Below are positions 28,574 to 37,023 of a stretch of DNA of 64,000 bases, in pieces. The notes beneath the pieces were generated by a model. The model ran no database searches. It saw nothing but the letters and a program-made list of their open reading frames with translations, and had not been told where the DNA came from. Made by a program: the position numbers and the translations under genes. Origin of the DNA: Cellulomonas timonensis (GTDB lineage: Bacteria; Actinomycetota; Actinomycetes; Actinomycetales; Cellulomonadaceae); contig NZ_FCOT01000012.1 in assembly GCF_900046455.1 (NCBI RefSeq), positions 978,017-1,042,016 on the forward strand, read 5' to 3'. Position 1 is the first letter of the stretch. Each line of letters starts with the position of its first letter.

Positions 28574-29149
28574 CTACCGCTGCGTGTCGCCGAAGCCGAC
28601 CTGCGGGACGGCGCGGACCGCCGGGTCGTCCGTCTCGAAGTACTCGGCGCGCGTGAAGTGGAACATGTTCGCGATGACGTTCGACGGGAACGACTCGACC
28701 TTCGTGTTCAGCGTCCGCACGTTCGCGTTGTAGAACCGGCGCCCGGCCGCGATGCGGTCCTCCGTGGAGGTCAGCTCGAGCTGGAGCTGCTGGAAGTTCT
28801 CGCTGGCGCGCAGCACCGGGTAGGCCTCCGCGACGGCGAACAGCCGGCCCAGGGCCTGGGTCAGGACGTTCTCCTGGGCGGCCTGGGCTCCCGGCGTGGC
28901 GCCTGCGGCCGACGCCGCCGAGCGCGCCTGGGCGACCTCGTCGAACACGCCCCGCTCATGCGCGGCATAGCCCTTCACGGACTCGACGAGGTTCGGGATC
29001 AGGTCATGGCGACGGTGCAGCTCGACGTCGATCTGCCGCCACGACTCCTGCACCAGGTTCCGCAGCCGGATGAAGCCGTTGTACTGGGCGATCGCCCAGA
29101 CGAGCACGATCACGACCAGCACGGCGAGGACGACGAGTGCGACCTCCAT
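28574..29149 (-). CDS. lemA: LemA family protein
   Basis: 191 residues. One N-terminal membrane helix (residues about 3-20), then YNGFIRLRNLVQESWRQIDV and ELHRRHDLIPNLVESVKGYA, the LemA signature; the rest is a helical bundle. ATG 29149 has GGAGGTC 6 bases upstream. Function unknown; in many bacteria it is paired with a TPM or membrane protein, and here the gene upstream is a membrane protein. Confidence 0.93.
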   Translation of the reverse strand: MEVALVVLAVLVVIVLVWAIAQYNGFIRLRNLVQESWRQIDVELHRRHDLIPNLVESVKGYAAHERGVFDEVAQARSAASAAGATPGAQAAQENVLTQALGRLFAVAEAYPVLRASENFQQLQLELTSTEDRIAAGRRFYNANVRTLNTKVESFPSNVIANMFHFTRAEYFETDDPAVRAVPQVGFGDTQR

Positions 29150-29236
29150 GGGGGACCTCCAGAGTCGGGGTGGAACAGGATGGTAGCGGTCGGCCGCAAC
29201 GCGGCCCTTGACCATTCCCACAGGTCAATGTGCAGG

Positions 29237-29995
29237 TCAGCGGGGCGTCGGGCGGCCCATGTCCTCCCAGACGTGCTGCGGGACTGCGCCGGAGACCGCC
29301 CGCAGCAGCGTGAGTGCGGCGTCAATCCGCGCGGGGTCCGTGCGGCCGGACATCCAGGTGAGCACTGTCGCCCCCTCGACCCGAAGGCTCGTCCCCTGGG
29401 CGTCCGGCAGCAGCAGGCGGGCCATCAGGCGCGGGTGCACCACGTCGTGCGCGAACTTCAGGTTCCGCGCCCGCACGCGCCAGGCCCGGTTGAAGTCCTC
29501 GGACTCGAACTGGATGTCCTGCCCGCCGAAGGCCCTGAGCACCCGCGTGCCGAGCCACTCAGGTGTGAGCTCGAGGGTCGGCAGCGCAGTCGGCAGGCCC
29601 AGCGCCACCACGTGCCGGGTGTGCGTCGTCTTCTCCTTGCCCGAGCCGACGGTCCAGCGGTAGGTGAAGGACACGACCCCGTGGCCGTCCACGGCGCCGC
29701 GCAGCACCTCGGTGGCCCGCCGGCTGTGGCCCTCGCCGAACGGCTCGCCACTCCACGTCGACACGAGCGACTGGTCCTGGCGCTGGTACGCCCAGCCGCG
29801 CGCCGCGGCCCACTGGGCCAGTCGCTCATGCCGCTTCTCGTCGAGCCACCACGCCAGCGCCACGCCCCCGACCACCAGCCACCCGATGACCACCGGGGCC
29901 AGCAGCGTGCCGTCCGCGGCCAGCGCGCTCCACGCGATCGAGCCGGCCACGAGCACGCCGAGCACCGCGGCCACGATGCCCGGGCGGCGGCGCAT
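29237..29995 (-). CDS. DUF3137-like membrane protein
   Basis: 252 residues. Two N-terminal membrane segments (residues 7-27 and 34-52) are followed by a soluble domain: LAQWAAARGWAYQRQDQSLV, a WRVRARNLKFAHDVVHPRLM stretch and TPEWLGTRVLRAFGGQDIQF. The architecture resembles DUF3137 and similar proteins paired with LemA. The assignment is by pattern and position; function unknown. It starts 3 bases after the pyrE stop, so it may share its transcript, with lemA 87 bases further down. Confidence 0.6.
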   Translation of the reverse strand: MRRRPGIVAAVLGVLVAGSIAWSALAADGTLLAPVVIGWLVVGGVALAWWLDEKRHERLAQWAAARGWAYQRQDQSLVSTWSGEPFGEGHSRRATEVLRGAVDGHGVVSFTYRWTVGSGKEKTTHTRHVVALGLPTALPTLELTPEWLGTRVLRAFGGQDIQFESEDFNRAWRVRARNLKFAHDVVHPRLMARLLLPDAQGTSLRVEGATVLTWMSGRTDPARIDAALTLLRAVSGAVPQHVWEDMGRPTPR

Positions 29996-29998
29996 GGG

Positions 29999-30589
29999 TC
30001 AGGCCAGGCCGAGGTCGGCCAGGCTGAACAGGTAGTGGTAGGGGACGCCCAGCGCCTCGATCTTCTCGGCGGCGCCCGTCGCGCGGTCCACGACCACCGC
30101 GACGCCCATCACCTCGGCGCCGGCCTCGCGCGCGGCCTCGACGGCGGCGATCGGCGAGCCGCCCGTGGTGGACGTGTCCTCCAGGACGACGACGCGCCGC
30201 CCGGCGATGTCCGGGCCCTCGATCCGGCGCTGCATGCCGTGCGCCTTCGCCTCCTTGCGGACCACGAAGGCGTCGAGGTCCTGGCCGCGCGAGGCCGCGG
30301 CGTGCAGCAGCGAGGTGGCCACGGGATCGGCGCCGAGCGTCAGGCCGCCCACCGCGTCGACCTCCGCGGTGCCCAGCCCGACCTCCTCGAGCCGGTCCAG
30401 CAGCAGGTGGCCGATCAGCGGCGCGGCGCGGTGGTGCAGCGTGACGCGCCGCAGGTCCACGTAGTAGTCGGCCTCGCGCCCCGAGGACAGCGTGACCTTC
30501 CCCCGGACCACCGCGAGCTCCGTGATCAGGGCGAGGAGCTGCTCGCGGGGAGTGAGGGACATCGACGAGGCGTCAGGCGCGTTGTTCAC
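29999..30589 (-). CDS. pyrE: Orotate phosphoribosyltransferase
   Basis: Orotate plus PRPP to OMP in pyrimidine synthesis. 196 residues from GTG 30589, or 187 from ATG 30562. The PRPP loop is VVVLEDTSTTGGSPIAAVEA (residues about 128-147). Earlier are GKVTLSSGREADYYVDLRRV and the VGGLTLGADPVATSLLHAA segment, all of PyrE type. The flexible-loop KEAKAHGMQRRIEG has the catalytic lysine. A TAGCCT hexamer sits 7 bases upstream of the GTG, which favours it, as leaderless. The SDR gene ends 10 bases upstream. Confidence 0.96.
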   Translation of the reverse strand: MNNAPDASSMSLTPREQLLALITELAVVRGKVTLSSGREADYYVDLRRVTLHHRAAPLIGHLLLDRLEEVGLGTAEVDAVGGLTLGADPVATSLLHAAASRGQDLDAFVVRKEAKAHGMQRRIEGPDIAGRRVVVLEDTSTTGGSPIAAVEAAREAGAEVMGVAVVVDRATGAAEKIEALGVPYHYLFSLADLGLA

Positions 30590-30599
30590 GGTGCACAGG

Positions 30600-31415
30600 C
30601 TACCGATCGTCGCCCGACGGCGAGGAGCCCGCGGACGTCCAGGCCTCCCGCTCCGGCGTCGCCCGCCGGTAGGACCCGAACGCCCGGATGGCCGAGCGCG
30701 GCAGCAGGCGGGCCACCCCCGCCGCCAGCCGGTAGCGCAGGCTCGGCGTCGAGATGACCACCCCGCGCCGCACATCGGCGAGCGCGGCCGCGACCACGTC
30801 ATCCGCGTTCAGCCACGCGATCTCGGGCAGCACGTTCTTGTCGATGCCCGCGCGGTCGTGGAACTCGGTGTGCACGAAGCCCGGGCATAGCACCGTGGCC
30901 GTCACCCCCGTGCCCCGCAGCTCCACGGCCAGCCCCTCGGTGAACGTCCGCACCCAGGCCTTATGCGCCGAGTAGGTGCCCGACGCGAGCAGCGCCGCCA
31001 CCGACGCCACGTTGAGGATCGCCCCACGACCCCGCTCGACCATCGCCTCCGCTGCCGCGTGGGACAGCACCATGACCGAGCGCACCATCAGGTCGAAGGC
31101 CTTCTCCTCACGCTCGAAGTCCCCGCCGACGAACGGCTGGTGCAGCCCGATGCCGGCGTTGTTCACCAGCAGGCCCACCGGGCGGGACTCGTCGCGCAGT
31201 CGCGCGGCGACCCGCTCCAAGTCGGCCCGGTCGGTCAGGTCGGCGGTGAGGACCTCGGCGTGGATGCCCGCTGCCGCGCGCAGCTGCGAGGCGAGGCGTT
31301 CGAGGCGCTCGGTGTCGCGTGCGACGAGCACCACGTCATGCTTGGCCGTCGCCAGCTGCCAGGCGAACTCGAGCCCGAGTCCGGCGCTCGCGCCGGTGAT
31401 GAGTGCGGTTCCCAT
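30600..31415 (-). CDS. Short-chain dehydrogenase/reductase
   Basis: 271-residue NAD(P)-dependent oxidoreductase of the classical SDR type. The Rossmann motif is ALITGASAGLGLEFAWQLA, then LLVNNAGIG, the catalytic Ser region NVASVAALLASG, and YSAHKAWV for YxxxK. A C-terminal Arg/Ser extension of about 40 residues may be a membrane-associating tail as in DltE/YqjQ-like enzymes. Substrate unknown. It lies directly upstream of pyrE. Confidence 0.92.
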   Translation of the reverse strand: MGTALITGASAGLGLEFAWQLATAKHDVVLVARDTERLERLASQLRAAAGIHAEVLTADLTDRADLERVAARLRDESRPVGLLVNNAGIGLHQPFVGGDFEREEKAFDLMVRSVMVLSHAAAEAMVERGRGAILNVASVAALLASGTYSAHKAWVRTFTEGLAVELRGTGVTATVLCPGFVHTEFHDRAGIDKNVLPEIAWLNADDVVAAALADVRRGVVISTPSLRYRLAAGVARLLPRSAIRAFGSYRRATPEREAWTSAGSSPSGDDR

Positions 31416-31532
31416 GACGCCACCCTACGGAGCCGCCGGGCATGTTGTCCCCGAACCTCGCACGGCGGATCTGCGTCACATCCGGCGATCGCGGGGGCGG
31501 CCCCGTGGGCGACGGCGGCTAGCCTGGCCGTC

Positions 31533-32330
31533 ATGCGCCTCGCCACCTGGAACATCAACTCGATCCGTGCCCGCACCGACCGGGCCTTGGCCTTCCTGGA
31601 GCGCACCGGCACCGACGTGCTGGCGTTGCAGGAGACGAAGTGCAAGGACGAGCAGTTCCCCCGCGAGGTCTTCGAGGCTGCGGGCTACGAGGTCGCCACG
31701 CTCGGCTTCAGCCAGTGGAACGGCGTCGCGATCATCTCGCGCGTGGGCCTGGAGGACGTCGAGACGACGTTCCCCGGACAGCCCGGGTTCGGCGTGGAGC
31801 CGGTCACCGAGGCGCGGGCGCTCGGCGCCACCTGCGGCGGGGTGAAGGTGTGGAGCCTGTACATCCCCAACGGCCGCGAGATCGACGACCCGCACTACGC
31901 GTACAAGCTCGAGTGGCTCAAGCACCTGCGGGACCAGGCCGAGTCGTGGATCAGCCCCGGGACGGGCAACCCGGACGCGCAGATCGCCCTGGTGGGCGAC
32001 TGGAACATCGCCCCGCTCGACGAGGACGTGTGGGACATCGAGAAGTTCGCCGGGCGCACCCACGTCACCCCCGCCGAGCGCGCGGCCTTCACCGCGTTCG
32101 CCGACGCCGGGTACACCGAGGTCTCCCGTGAGCACATCCCCGCGCGCACCTTCACGTACTGGGACTACCAGCAGCTCCGGTTCCCCCGCAACGAGGGCAT
32201 GCGCATCGACTTCACCTACGCCTCGCCGGCCCTCGCCGCACGGGTCACGGGCGCGACGATCGAGCGGAACGAGCGCAAGGGCAAGGCGCCCTCCGACCAC
32301 GTCCCGGTGATCCTGGACCTGGCGGACTGA
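31533..32330 (+). CDS. xthA: Exodeoxyribonuclease III (ExoIII/AP endonuclease)
   Basis: 265 residues. EEP-fold DNA repair endonuclease acting on abasic sites. Motifs: LATWNINSIRARTD, LQETKCKDEQFP (catalytic E), SLYIPNGREIDD, GDWNIAPLDEDVWD (the D-x-N pair) and a C-terminal PSDHVPVILDLAD with the catalytic His. ATG 31533 has TAGCCT 7 bases upstream. Confidence 0.96.
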   Translation: MRLATWNINSIRARTDRALAFLERTGTDVLALQETKCKDEQFPREVFEAAGYEVATLGFSQWNGVAIISRVGLEDVETTFPGQPGFGVEPVTEARALGATCGGVKVWSLYIPNGREIDDPHYAYKLEWLKHLRDQAESWISPGTGNPDAQIALVGDWNIAPLDEDVWDIEKFAGRTHVTPAERAAFTAFADAGYTEVSREHIPARTFTYWDYQQLRFPRNEGMRIDFTYASPALAARVTGATIERNERKGKAPSDHVPVILDLAD

Positions 32331-32415
32331 GCCCGCACCGCCACCCGGGGGACATCACGTCCGCGTCTGTGGAAGCGCGCCCGCCGCGCTCTCCCGCTCC
32401 GATACGTTCCTGCCC

Positions 32416-33567
32416 ATGAGCACGCCGCCGACCTGGTCCGCCCCTGATCAGGACCGTCCCGACCCGTTCGCGGCTCCCGCGCCGTCCGCAGCCGCCGCAC
32501 CCGCTGCGCCATCGGCGGCGGCGGGCGAGCAGCCCTCGCCCTACGGGCCCCCGGCTCCCACCGAGCAGCCCTCGCCCTACGGCCCCCCGGCGGGAGCGCC
32601 CGCCGCCTCGGCGCCGTACCCGGCGGCGCCCGCCTACAGCGCCCCCTCGCCGTACGGCGCCGCGTCCCCCTACGACGCCGCGTCTCCTTACGGCGCGGCT
32701 TCCCCCTCCGGCGCCGCTGCCCCACAAGGGATGGCGTCGCCCTATGGCGGGGCGCCGACGCCGCCGTATTACGGCGGTCCTCCGATGCCCGGCCAGCCGC
32801 AGGGCCCCGGTGGCTACTACCCACCTCCGGGCGCCTGGGGTCCGCCGCAGCCACCCATGGATGGGCTGGCGATCGCGTCGATCGTCACCAGCGGCGTCGG
32901 CGTGGTCGCCGGCGGGATCACCGGACCGGTCGGCGTCGGGCTCGGCATCGCCGCCCTGGTGAGGATCCGCCGCTCGGGCGCCCGTGGCCGCGGGCTGGCG
33001 ATCGGGGGCATCGTGGTCGGCGGCGTCATGACCTTGCTGCTGGGGGCCTTCGTCGCGCTGATGGTCTACGCCGCCTCGCAGTCTCCGGGCAGCAGCGTGG
33101 AGTGGGACTCCACCTGGGACGAGGAGAGCCTCGGCTCGGACTCGTGGTCCTGGGAGGACGACGCCACCAGCACGGACACCCCGGTGTACGAGCTGGCCGG
33201 GCCCTTCGCGGCCGGGCAGTGCCTCGCCGCGTGGCCGGAGCTGTACGACATGAGCGACGCCCTCGTGGTCGACTGCGCCGAGCCGCACATCGCGGAGGTG
33301 GTCGACTCCTTCGAGCTCACGGCCGCCCCGTGGGGCATGGGCGCGGACCCCGCCATCGATCTGGCATGGGAGGACTGCTGGGGTGAGCTCGACGCGTTCG
33401 GGGCGCCGGCAACCGACGCCTTCGCCTCGATGGACGTGTACTACCCGCATCCGTCGTACTGGGCGGAGGGCGACACGACCGGGTACTGCGTGGCCATCGC
33501 CTACGGGACGGTGACCGGCTCGGTGGTGGGCCAGACTCTCGCCGTCGATGACGGGATGCTGAGCTGA
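32416..33567 (+). CDS. DUF4190-containing membrane protein with repetitive cytoplasmic arm
   Basis: 383 residues. Residues 1-140 are an Ala/Pro/Tyr/Ser repeat region (units such as SPYGAA and EQPSPYGPP). Two membrane segments follow in the DUF4190 style: MDGLAIASIVTSGVGVVAGG (about 150-170) and GLAIGGIVVGGVMTLLLGAF (about 195-217). An extracytoplasmic domain rich in Asp, Ser and Cys runs from about 235, with GQCLAAWPELY and VVDCAEPHIAEVV, resembling the septum-formation-type domain. A second paralogue follows at once. Confidence 0.75.
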   Translation: MSTPPTWSAPDQDRPDPFAAPAPSAAAAPAAPSAAAGEQPSPYGPPAPTEQPSPYGPPAGAPAASAPYPAAPAYSAPSPYGAASPYDAASPYGAASPSGAAAPQGMASPYGGAPTPPYYGGPPMPGQPQGPGGYYPPPGAWGPPQPPMDGLAIASIVTSGVGVVAGGITGPVGVGLGIAALVRIRRSGARGRGLAIGGIVVGGVMTLLLGAFVALMVYAASQSPGSSVEWDSTWDEESLGSDSWSWEDDATSTDTPVYELAGPFAAGQCLAAWPELYDMSDALVVDCAEPHIAEVVDSFELTAAPWGMGADPAIDLAWEDCWGELDAFGAPATDAFASMDVYYPHPSYWAEGDTTGYCVAIAYGTVTGSVVGQTLAVDDGMLS

Positions 33568-34232
33568 CCGCGGCCGAGGAGCCCCTGCAGCCCGAGCCGT
33601 ACTACGCGCCGGGCTGGCAGCCGCCGCGTGCTCCGCTCGACAGCTGGTCGGTGGCCTCGGTCGTCGCGGGGGCGCTGATGACCGGCCCTGTCGCCGTCGT
33701 CCTCGGCGTCGTCGGGCTGCGCCGCACCCGGGCACGCGGCAGCCGTGGCACGCAGCTCGCGATCGCCGGCATCGCGCTCGGGGTGGCGGGGACGCTCGCG
33801 ATCGCCGCCGTCGTCATCGGCGTGCAGCTCCCCGCGGCGGCCCCCCGCGCCCTGCCGCTCGACGTCGACGCCCCGCGCGAGGCGCATGCGGCCCAGCTCG
33901 TCACCGGGCACTGCGTGGACCCGCTGCCCTCGGGCGGCGACGTGGACGAGGTGACGGTGGCGCCCTGCGCTCAGCCGCATGCGGCGCAAGTCGTCACCGA
34001 GTACCGGTTCGACCAGGCGGCGGTGTGGCCCGGGCAGCAGGCGGCCGATCGGCGCGTCTCGGCGGCGTGCACGCTGACGCCCGACGAGATCGCCGCCGGG
34101 GTGACGGCGGTGACGTGGGCGCCCACCGAGCAGTCCTGGAAGCGTGGCGACCGCACCGGCCTGTGCCTGGCCACCGTCGACGGTGGCGGCCTGACCGGCT
34201 CATTCCTCGACGGCACCGTCGTCCTGCCCTGA
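33564..34232 (+). CDS. DUF4190-like membrane protein, paralogue of the upstream gene
   Basis: About 222 residues if begun at CTG 33564, or 193 from GTG 33651. The frame is closed by TGA at 33549-33551, and no ATG, GTG or TTG occurs before 33651. The added residues (EPYYAPGWQPPRAPLDSWSV) match the proline-rich approach of the paralogue, so the CTG, overlapping the upstream stop as CTGA, is plausible. Two membrane segments (ASVVAGALMTGPVAVVLGVV; LAIAGIALGVAGTLAIAAVV) and an extracytoplasmic domain with AAQLVTGHCVDPLPSGG and APCAQPHAAQVVTEY are visible, with paired cysteines as in the neighbour. Confidence 0.65.
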   Translation: MTAAEEPLQPEPYYAPGWQPPRAPLDSWSVASVVAGALMTGPVAVVLGVVGLRRTRARGSRGTQLAIAGIALGVAGTLAIAAVVIGVQLPAAAPRALPLDVDAPREAHAAQLVTGHCVDPLPSGGDVDEVTVAPCAQPHAAQVVTEYRFDQAAVWPGQQAADRRVSAACTLTPDEIAAGVTAVTWAPTEQSWKRGDRTGLCLATVDGGGLTGSFLDGTVVLP

Positions 34233-34288
34233 ACGCTGGCACGAACGATGGCGCCGCGCCCCGAGCCCTGGCGCCGAGTCAGCGCAGG

Positions 34289-36802
34289 TCAGCGCACGAC
34301 GGTGGTGGCCAGCCGGTCGGCGGTGACGTCGCGGCCCACCCGCAGCGTGAACGCCCCCGGCTCGGCCGCCCATGATCCGCTCGGCACATCCCAGTGCTGG
34401 AAGGCCCGCGCGGCCACCCGCACCTCGGCGGTGACGTGCTCCCCGGGGTCCGCGGTGACGACAGCCCAGCCCGCGAGCCACCGCACGGGCCGCTCGACTG
34501 CTGACTCGTCCCGCTCGAGGTAGGCCTGCACCACCTCCCGCCCGCGGCGCAGGCCCGTGTTCGTCACGGTCACGCGCGCCACCACGTCAGGGCCGGCCAC
34601 GTCATGGCCGGCCACGTCATGGCCGGCCACGATGTGGACGGCGTCATAGGACCAACTCGTGTAGCCGAGCCCGTGACCGAACGGGTAGGCGGGTGTGGCG
34701 CTGGAGCGCAGCCACGCCCGGTAGCCGATGTGGATGCCCTCGGCGTAGCGCAGCACCCCGCCCCGCGGAGTCACATCCCGCACCGGCACGTCCTGCTCGG
34801 CCGCGGGCCACGTGGTCGGCAGCCGGCCGCCGGGCTCCTGATGGCCGGCGAGCACCTCGGCGACGGCGTTGCCGTACTCCTGCCCCCCGAACCAGGTGAG
34901 CAGCACCGCGCCGACCTCGTCGCGCCACGGCATGAGCACCGGCGACCCGGAGTTCACCACCACCACGGTGCGGGGCTGTGCGGCCGCCACCGCGCGCACC
35001 AGGTCGTCCTGGGCGCCGGGCAGTCGCAGGTCGCGGCGGTCGAAGCCCTCGGACTCGACGTCCTCGTTGGTGCCGACCACCACCACCGCGACATCGGCCT
35101 CGCGGGCCAGGGCGGCGGCCTCGGCGATGAGGTCCGCGGGGGAGTCGACCACTGGGCGCCATCCGGCGGTGAAGCCGAGGGCGCCTGTCGTCACGGGGCC
35201 TTCGGGGGTGACCGCGAGCCCGGCTAGCGGGTGCCGCCAGCGCAGCCGGTACGTCCGGCTGGCCTCCACGTCCACCCGCGTCGTCGCCGAGGGCGGGGAC
35301 ATCAGCGCCGCGGCGAGGTCCGTCGACTCGGAGGCGAGGGCAGCGTCCAGCACCTGCTCCCCGTCGACTTCCAGGGTCGTGTCGCCCACGACGGCGAACC
35401 CGACCTCGATCGGCCCCGATCCCGTGGGGGTGAAGTCGGTGACGACCTCGAAGACGTCGGCCTCCGGGGCGTCGCCAAGCCACATCAGCGCGCTGCTGCG
35501 CCGCACCTCGTCGAGCACCGCGGCGCCGTCGGCGGCCAGGAACCGGGTGCGCACGCCGGGCTCGCCGGTCTCGGGGTCGCGCACGGTGGCGAGGTCGAAC
35601 GGGAGCACCCCCTCGTGCACGAGCGCCCCGGTGGCGTGCGCGACCTCCACGTCGGGGAGCGCGGCGCGCAGCCCGTCCACAGGTGTGACGACACGGGTCG
35701 GGACGACCGTCGCGGAGCCGCCGCCCTGAGTGCGGGGCAGGACGGCGGCCTGCCCCAACACGGCGATCCGGCGCGGGCCGGGCGCGTCGGGCGGCCGCAG
35801 GGGCAGCACGCCGTCGTTGCGGACCAGCACCGCGCCGCGCACCTCCACCTCCCGGGCCAGCAGCACGGCGTCCGGGTCCACCTCGGGCCGCACGTCCAGC
35901 GCGGGGCCGGCTGTCGGGTGCGGGCCGTGGGGGAGCTCGACGGCGCCCACGCGGGCGGCGAGCAGCAGCAGCCGTCGCACCTTGTCGTCGACGACCTCGA
36001 CGGGGATCTCCTCCGCCTCCACCGCGGCGACCAGCGCGTCACCCCAGGGCCCGTCGGGGCCCGGCATCACCAGGTCCTGCGCCGCCCGCGCCGAGTCGAG
36101 CGAGCGCACGGCCATCCAGTCGGAGACGACCACGCCGTCGAACCCCCACGCGGCCTTCAACGGGGAGCGCAGCAGGTCGTTCTCGCTCATGGTGACGCCG
36201 TCGACCCCGTTGTAGGCGCTCATCAGCGACCACGCGCCGGCGCCGGTGGCGACCCGCTCGAAGGGCTGCAGGTACACCTCGTGCAGCGCCTTGGCGGAGA
36301 CGTCCACCGAGGCGGTGAACCGGTCGGTCTCGAAGTCGTTGGCCACGTAGTGCTTGGGGCATGCGGCGACGCCGTTGTCCTGCAATCCGCGCACCACGGC
36401 GTCCGCGATCACTGCGGTGAGCAGTGGGTCCTCGGAGAACGCCTCGAAGTGGCGGCCGCCGAGCGGGCTGCGGTGCAGGTTGATGGTGGGGCCGAGCACC
36501 ACGTCGACGCCCTTGCGGCGGGCCTCGTGGGCCATAGCGGCGCCGTACCGGTAGGCGAGGCCCGGGTCCCAGGTGGCGGCCAGCGCGGTGCCGCTGGGCA
36601 GGTTGAGCGACGGGTCGCGCTCATCCCAGACGGCGCCGCGCACCCCGGCGGGCCCATCGGACATCACGAGAGCGCGCAACCCGATCGCCGGCTCCGCGTG
36701 CAGGGACCAGAAGTCGGCGCCGGTGAGCAGGCGGACCTTCTGGGCCAGGGTGAGGCGCGCGAGGAGCCGGTCGAGGTCCGCGTCGTCCAGGGTGGTGGCC
36801 AT
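34289..36802 (-). CDS. GH3 beta-glucosidase with inserted PA14-like domain
   Basis: 837-residue cytoplasmic glycoside hydrolase (no signal). The N-terminal barrel has GLRALVMSDGPAGVRGAVWD, GPTINLHRSPLGGRHFEAFS and KHYVANDFETDRF. The nucleophile aspartate is in GFDGVVVSDWMAV (residue about 228). The acid/base glutamate is in VGTNEDVESEGFDRRDL, after an inserted domain (residues about 390-560) with a PA14-like pattern. The C-terminal fibronectin-III-like domain ends the chain. A 15-base tandem repeat near the 3' end adds repeated GHDVA units. It lies downstream of the TetR regulator. Likely cleaves beta-glucosides or xylosides inside the cell. Confidence 0.92.
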   Translation of the reverse strand: MATTLDDADLDRLLARLTLAQKVRLLTGADFWSLHAEPAIGLRALVMSDGPAGVRGAVWDERDPSLNLPSGTALAATWDPGLAYRYGAAMAHEARRKGVDVVLGPTINLHRSPLGGRHFEAFSEDPLLTAVIADAVVRGLQDNGVAACPKHYVANDFETDRFTASVDVSAKALHEVYLQPFERVATGAGAWSLMSAYNGVDGVTMSENDLLRSPLKAAWGFDGVVVSDWMAVRSLDSARAAQDLVMPGPDGPWGDALVAAVEAEEIPVEVVDDKVRRLLLLAARVGAVELPHGPHPTAGPALDVRPEVDPDAVLLAREVEVRGAVLVRNDGVLPLRPPDAPGPRRIAVLGQAAVLPRTQGGGSATVVPTRVVTPVDGLRAALPDVEVAHATGALVHEGVLPFDLATVRDPETGEPGVRTRFLAADGAAVLDEVRRSSALMWLGDAPEADVFEVVTDFTPTGSGPIEVGFAVVGDTTLEVDGEQVLDAALASESTDLAAALMSPPSATTRVDVEASRTYRLRWRHPLAGLAVTPEGPVTTGALGFTAGWRPVVDSPADLIAEAAALAREADVAVVVVGTNEDVESEGFDRRDLRLPGAQDDLVRAVAAAQPRTVVVVNSGSPVLMPWRDEVGAVLLTWFGGQEYGNAVAEVLAGHQEPGGRLPTTWPAAEQDVPVRDVTPRGGVLRYAEGIHIGYRAWLRSSATPAYPFGHGLGYTSWSYDAVHIVAGHDVAGHDVAGPDVVARVTVTNTGLRRGREVVQAYLERDESAVERPVRWLAGWAVVTADPGEHVTAEVRVAARAFQHWDVPSGSWAAEPGAFTLRVGRDVTADRLATTVVR
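34591..34630. repeat. In-frame 15-base tandem repeat in the GH3 gene
   Basis: ggccggccacgtcat occurs twice and then in part (2.7 copies), giving AGHDV-AGHDV-AGPDV in the protein. It sits before the fibronectin-III-like domain and could vary by slippage without breaking the frame. Confidence 0.7.
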
Positions 36803-36870
36803 CGTCGACCTCGCTCGTCAGGGAACGTCCGGCTTCATGCCTACCACGGCTCGCCGATCACGGCGCTGCC

Positions 36871-36989
36871 GCGGCGGCCGGGGTGCGGGCCGGGCTCTTA
36901 TACCCCTCTGACGCCGCCGACGACCTTCCGCGCTGCTTCTTGCTTCGTCCGCTCTGCCTGGGGCGCGGCGGCCGGGGTGCGGGCCGGGC
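36871..36989. repeat. 25-base direct repeat flanking adapter-like sequence
   Basis: The same 25 bases, gcggcggccggggtgcgggc plus cgggc, occur at 36871-36895 and 36965-36989. The stretch between them includes the adapter-like segment. The intergenic gap of 221 bases (36803-37023) otherwise shows no clear feature. Removing one copy plus the insert (94 bases) would leave a smooth sequence, so this looks like a mis-join. Confidence 0.7.
36895..36923. other. Probable Nextera adapter remnant (assembly artefact)
   Basis: 29 bases beginning ctcttatacccctctgacgc match the reverse complement of the Illumina Nextera Read 1 transposase adapter (CTCTTATACACATCTGACGC... ) at 26 positions. Translated, this gives LLYPSDAADD, very close to the LLYTSDAADE peptide known as an adapter-contamination mark in protein databases. 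What follows (36924-36964) does not match the expected adapter continuation. Confidence 0.8.
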
Positions 36990-37023
36990 GGGGCGAGGCG
37001 GGGGCGGGACGAGCGCGGGGTCG

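Noticed and set aside
34591-34630. CRISPR-like short repeats
   Set aside because: Tandem without spacers and inside a coding frame.
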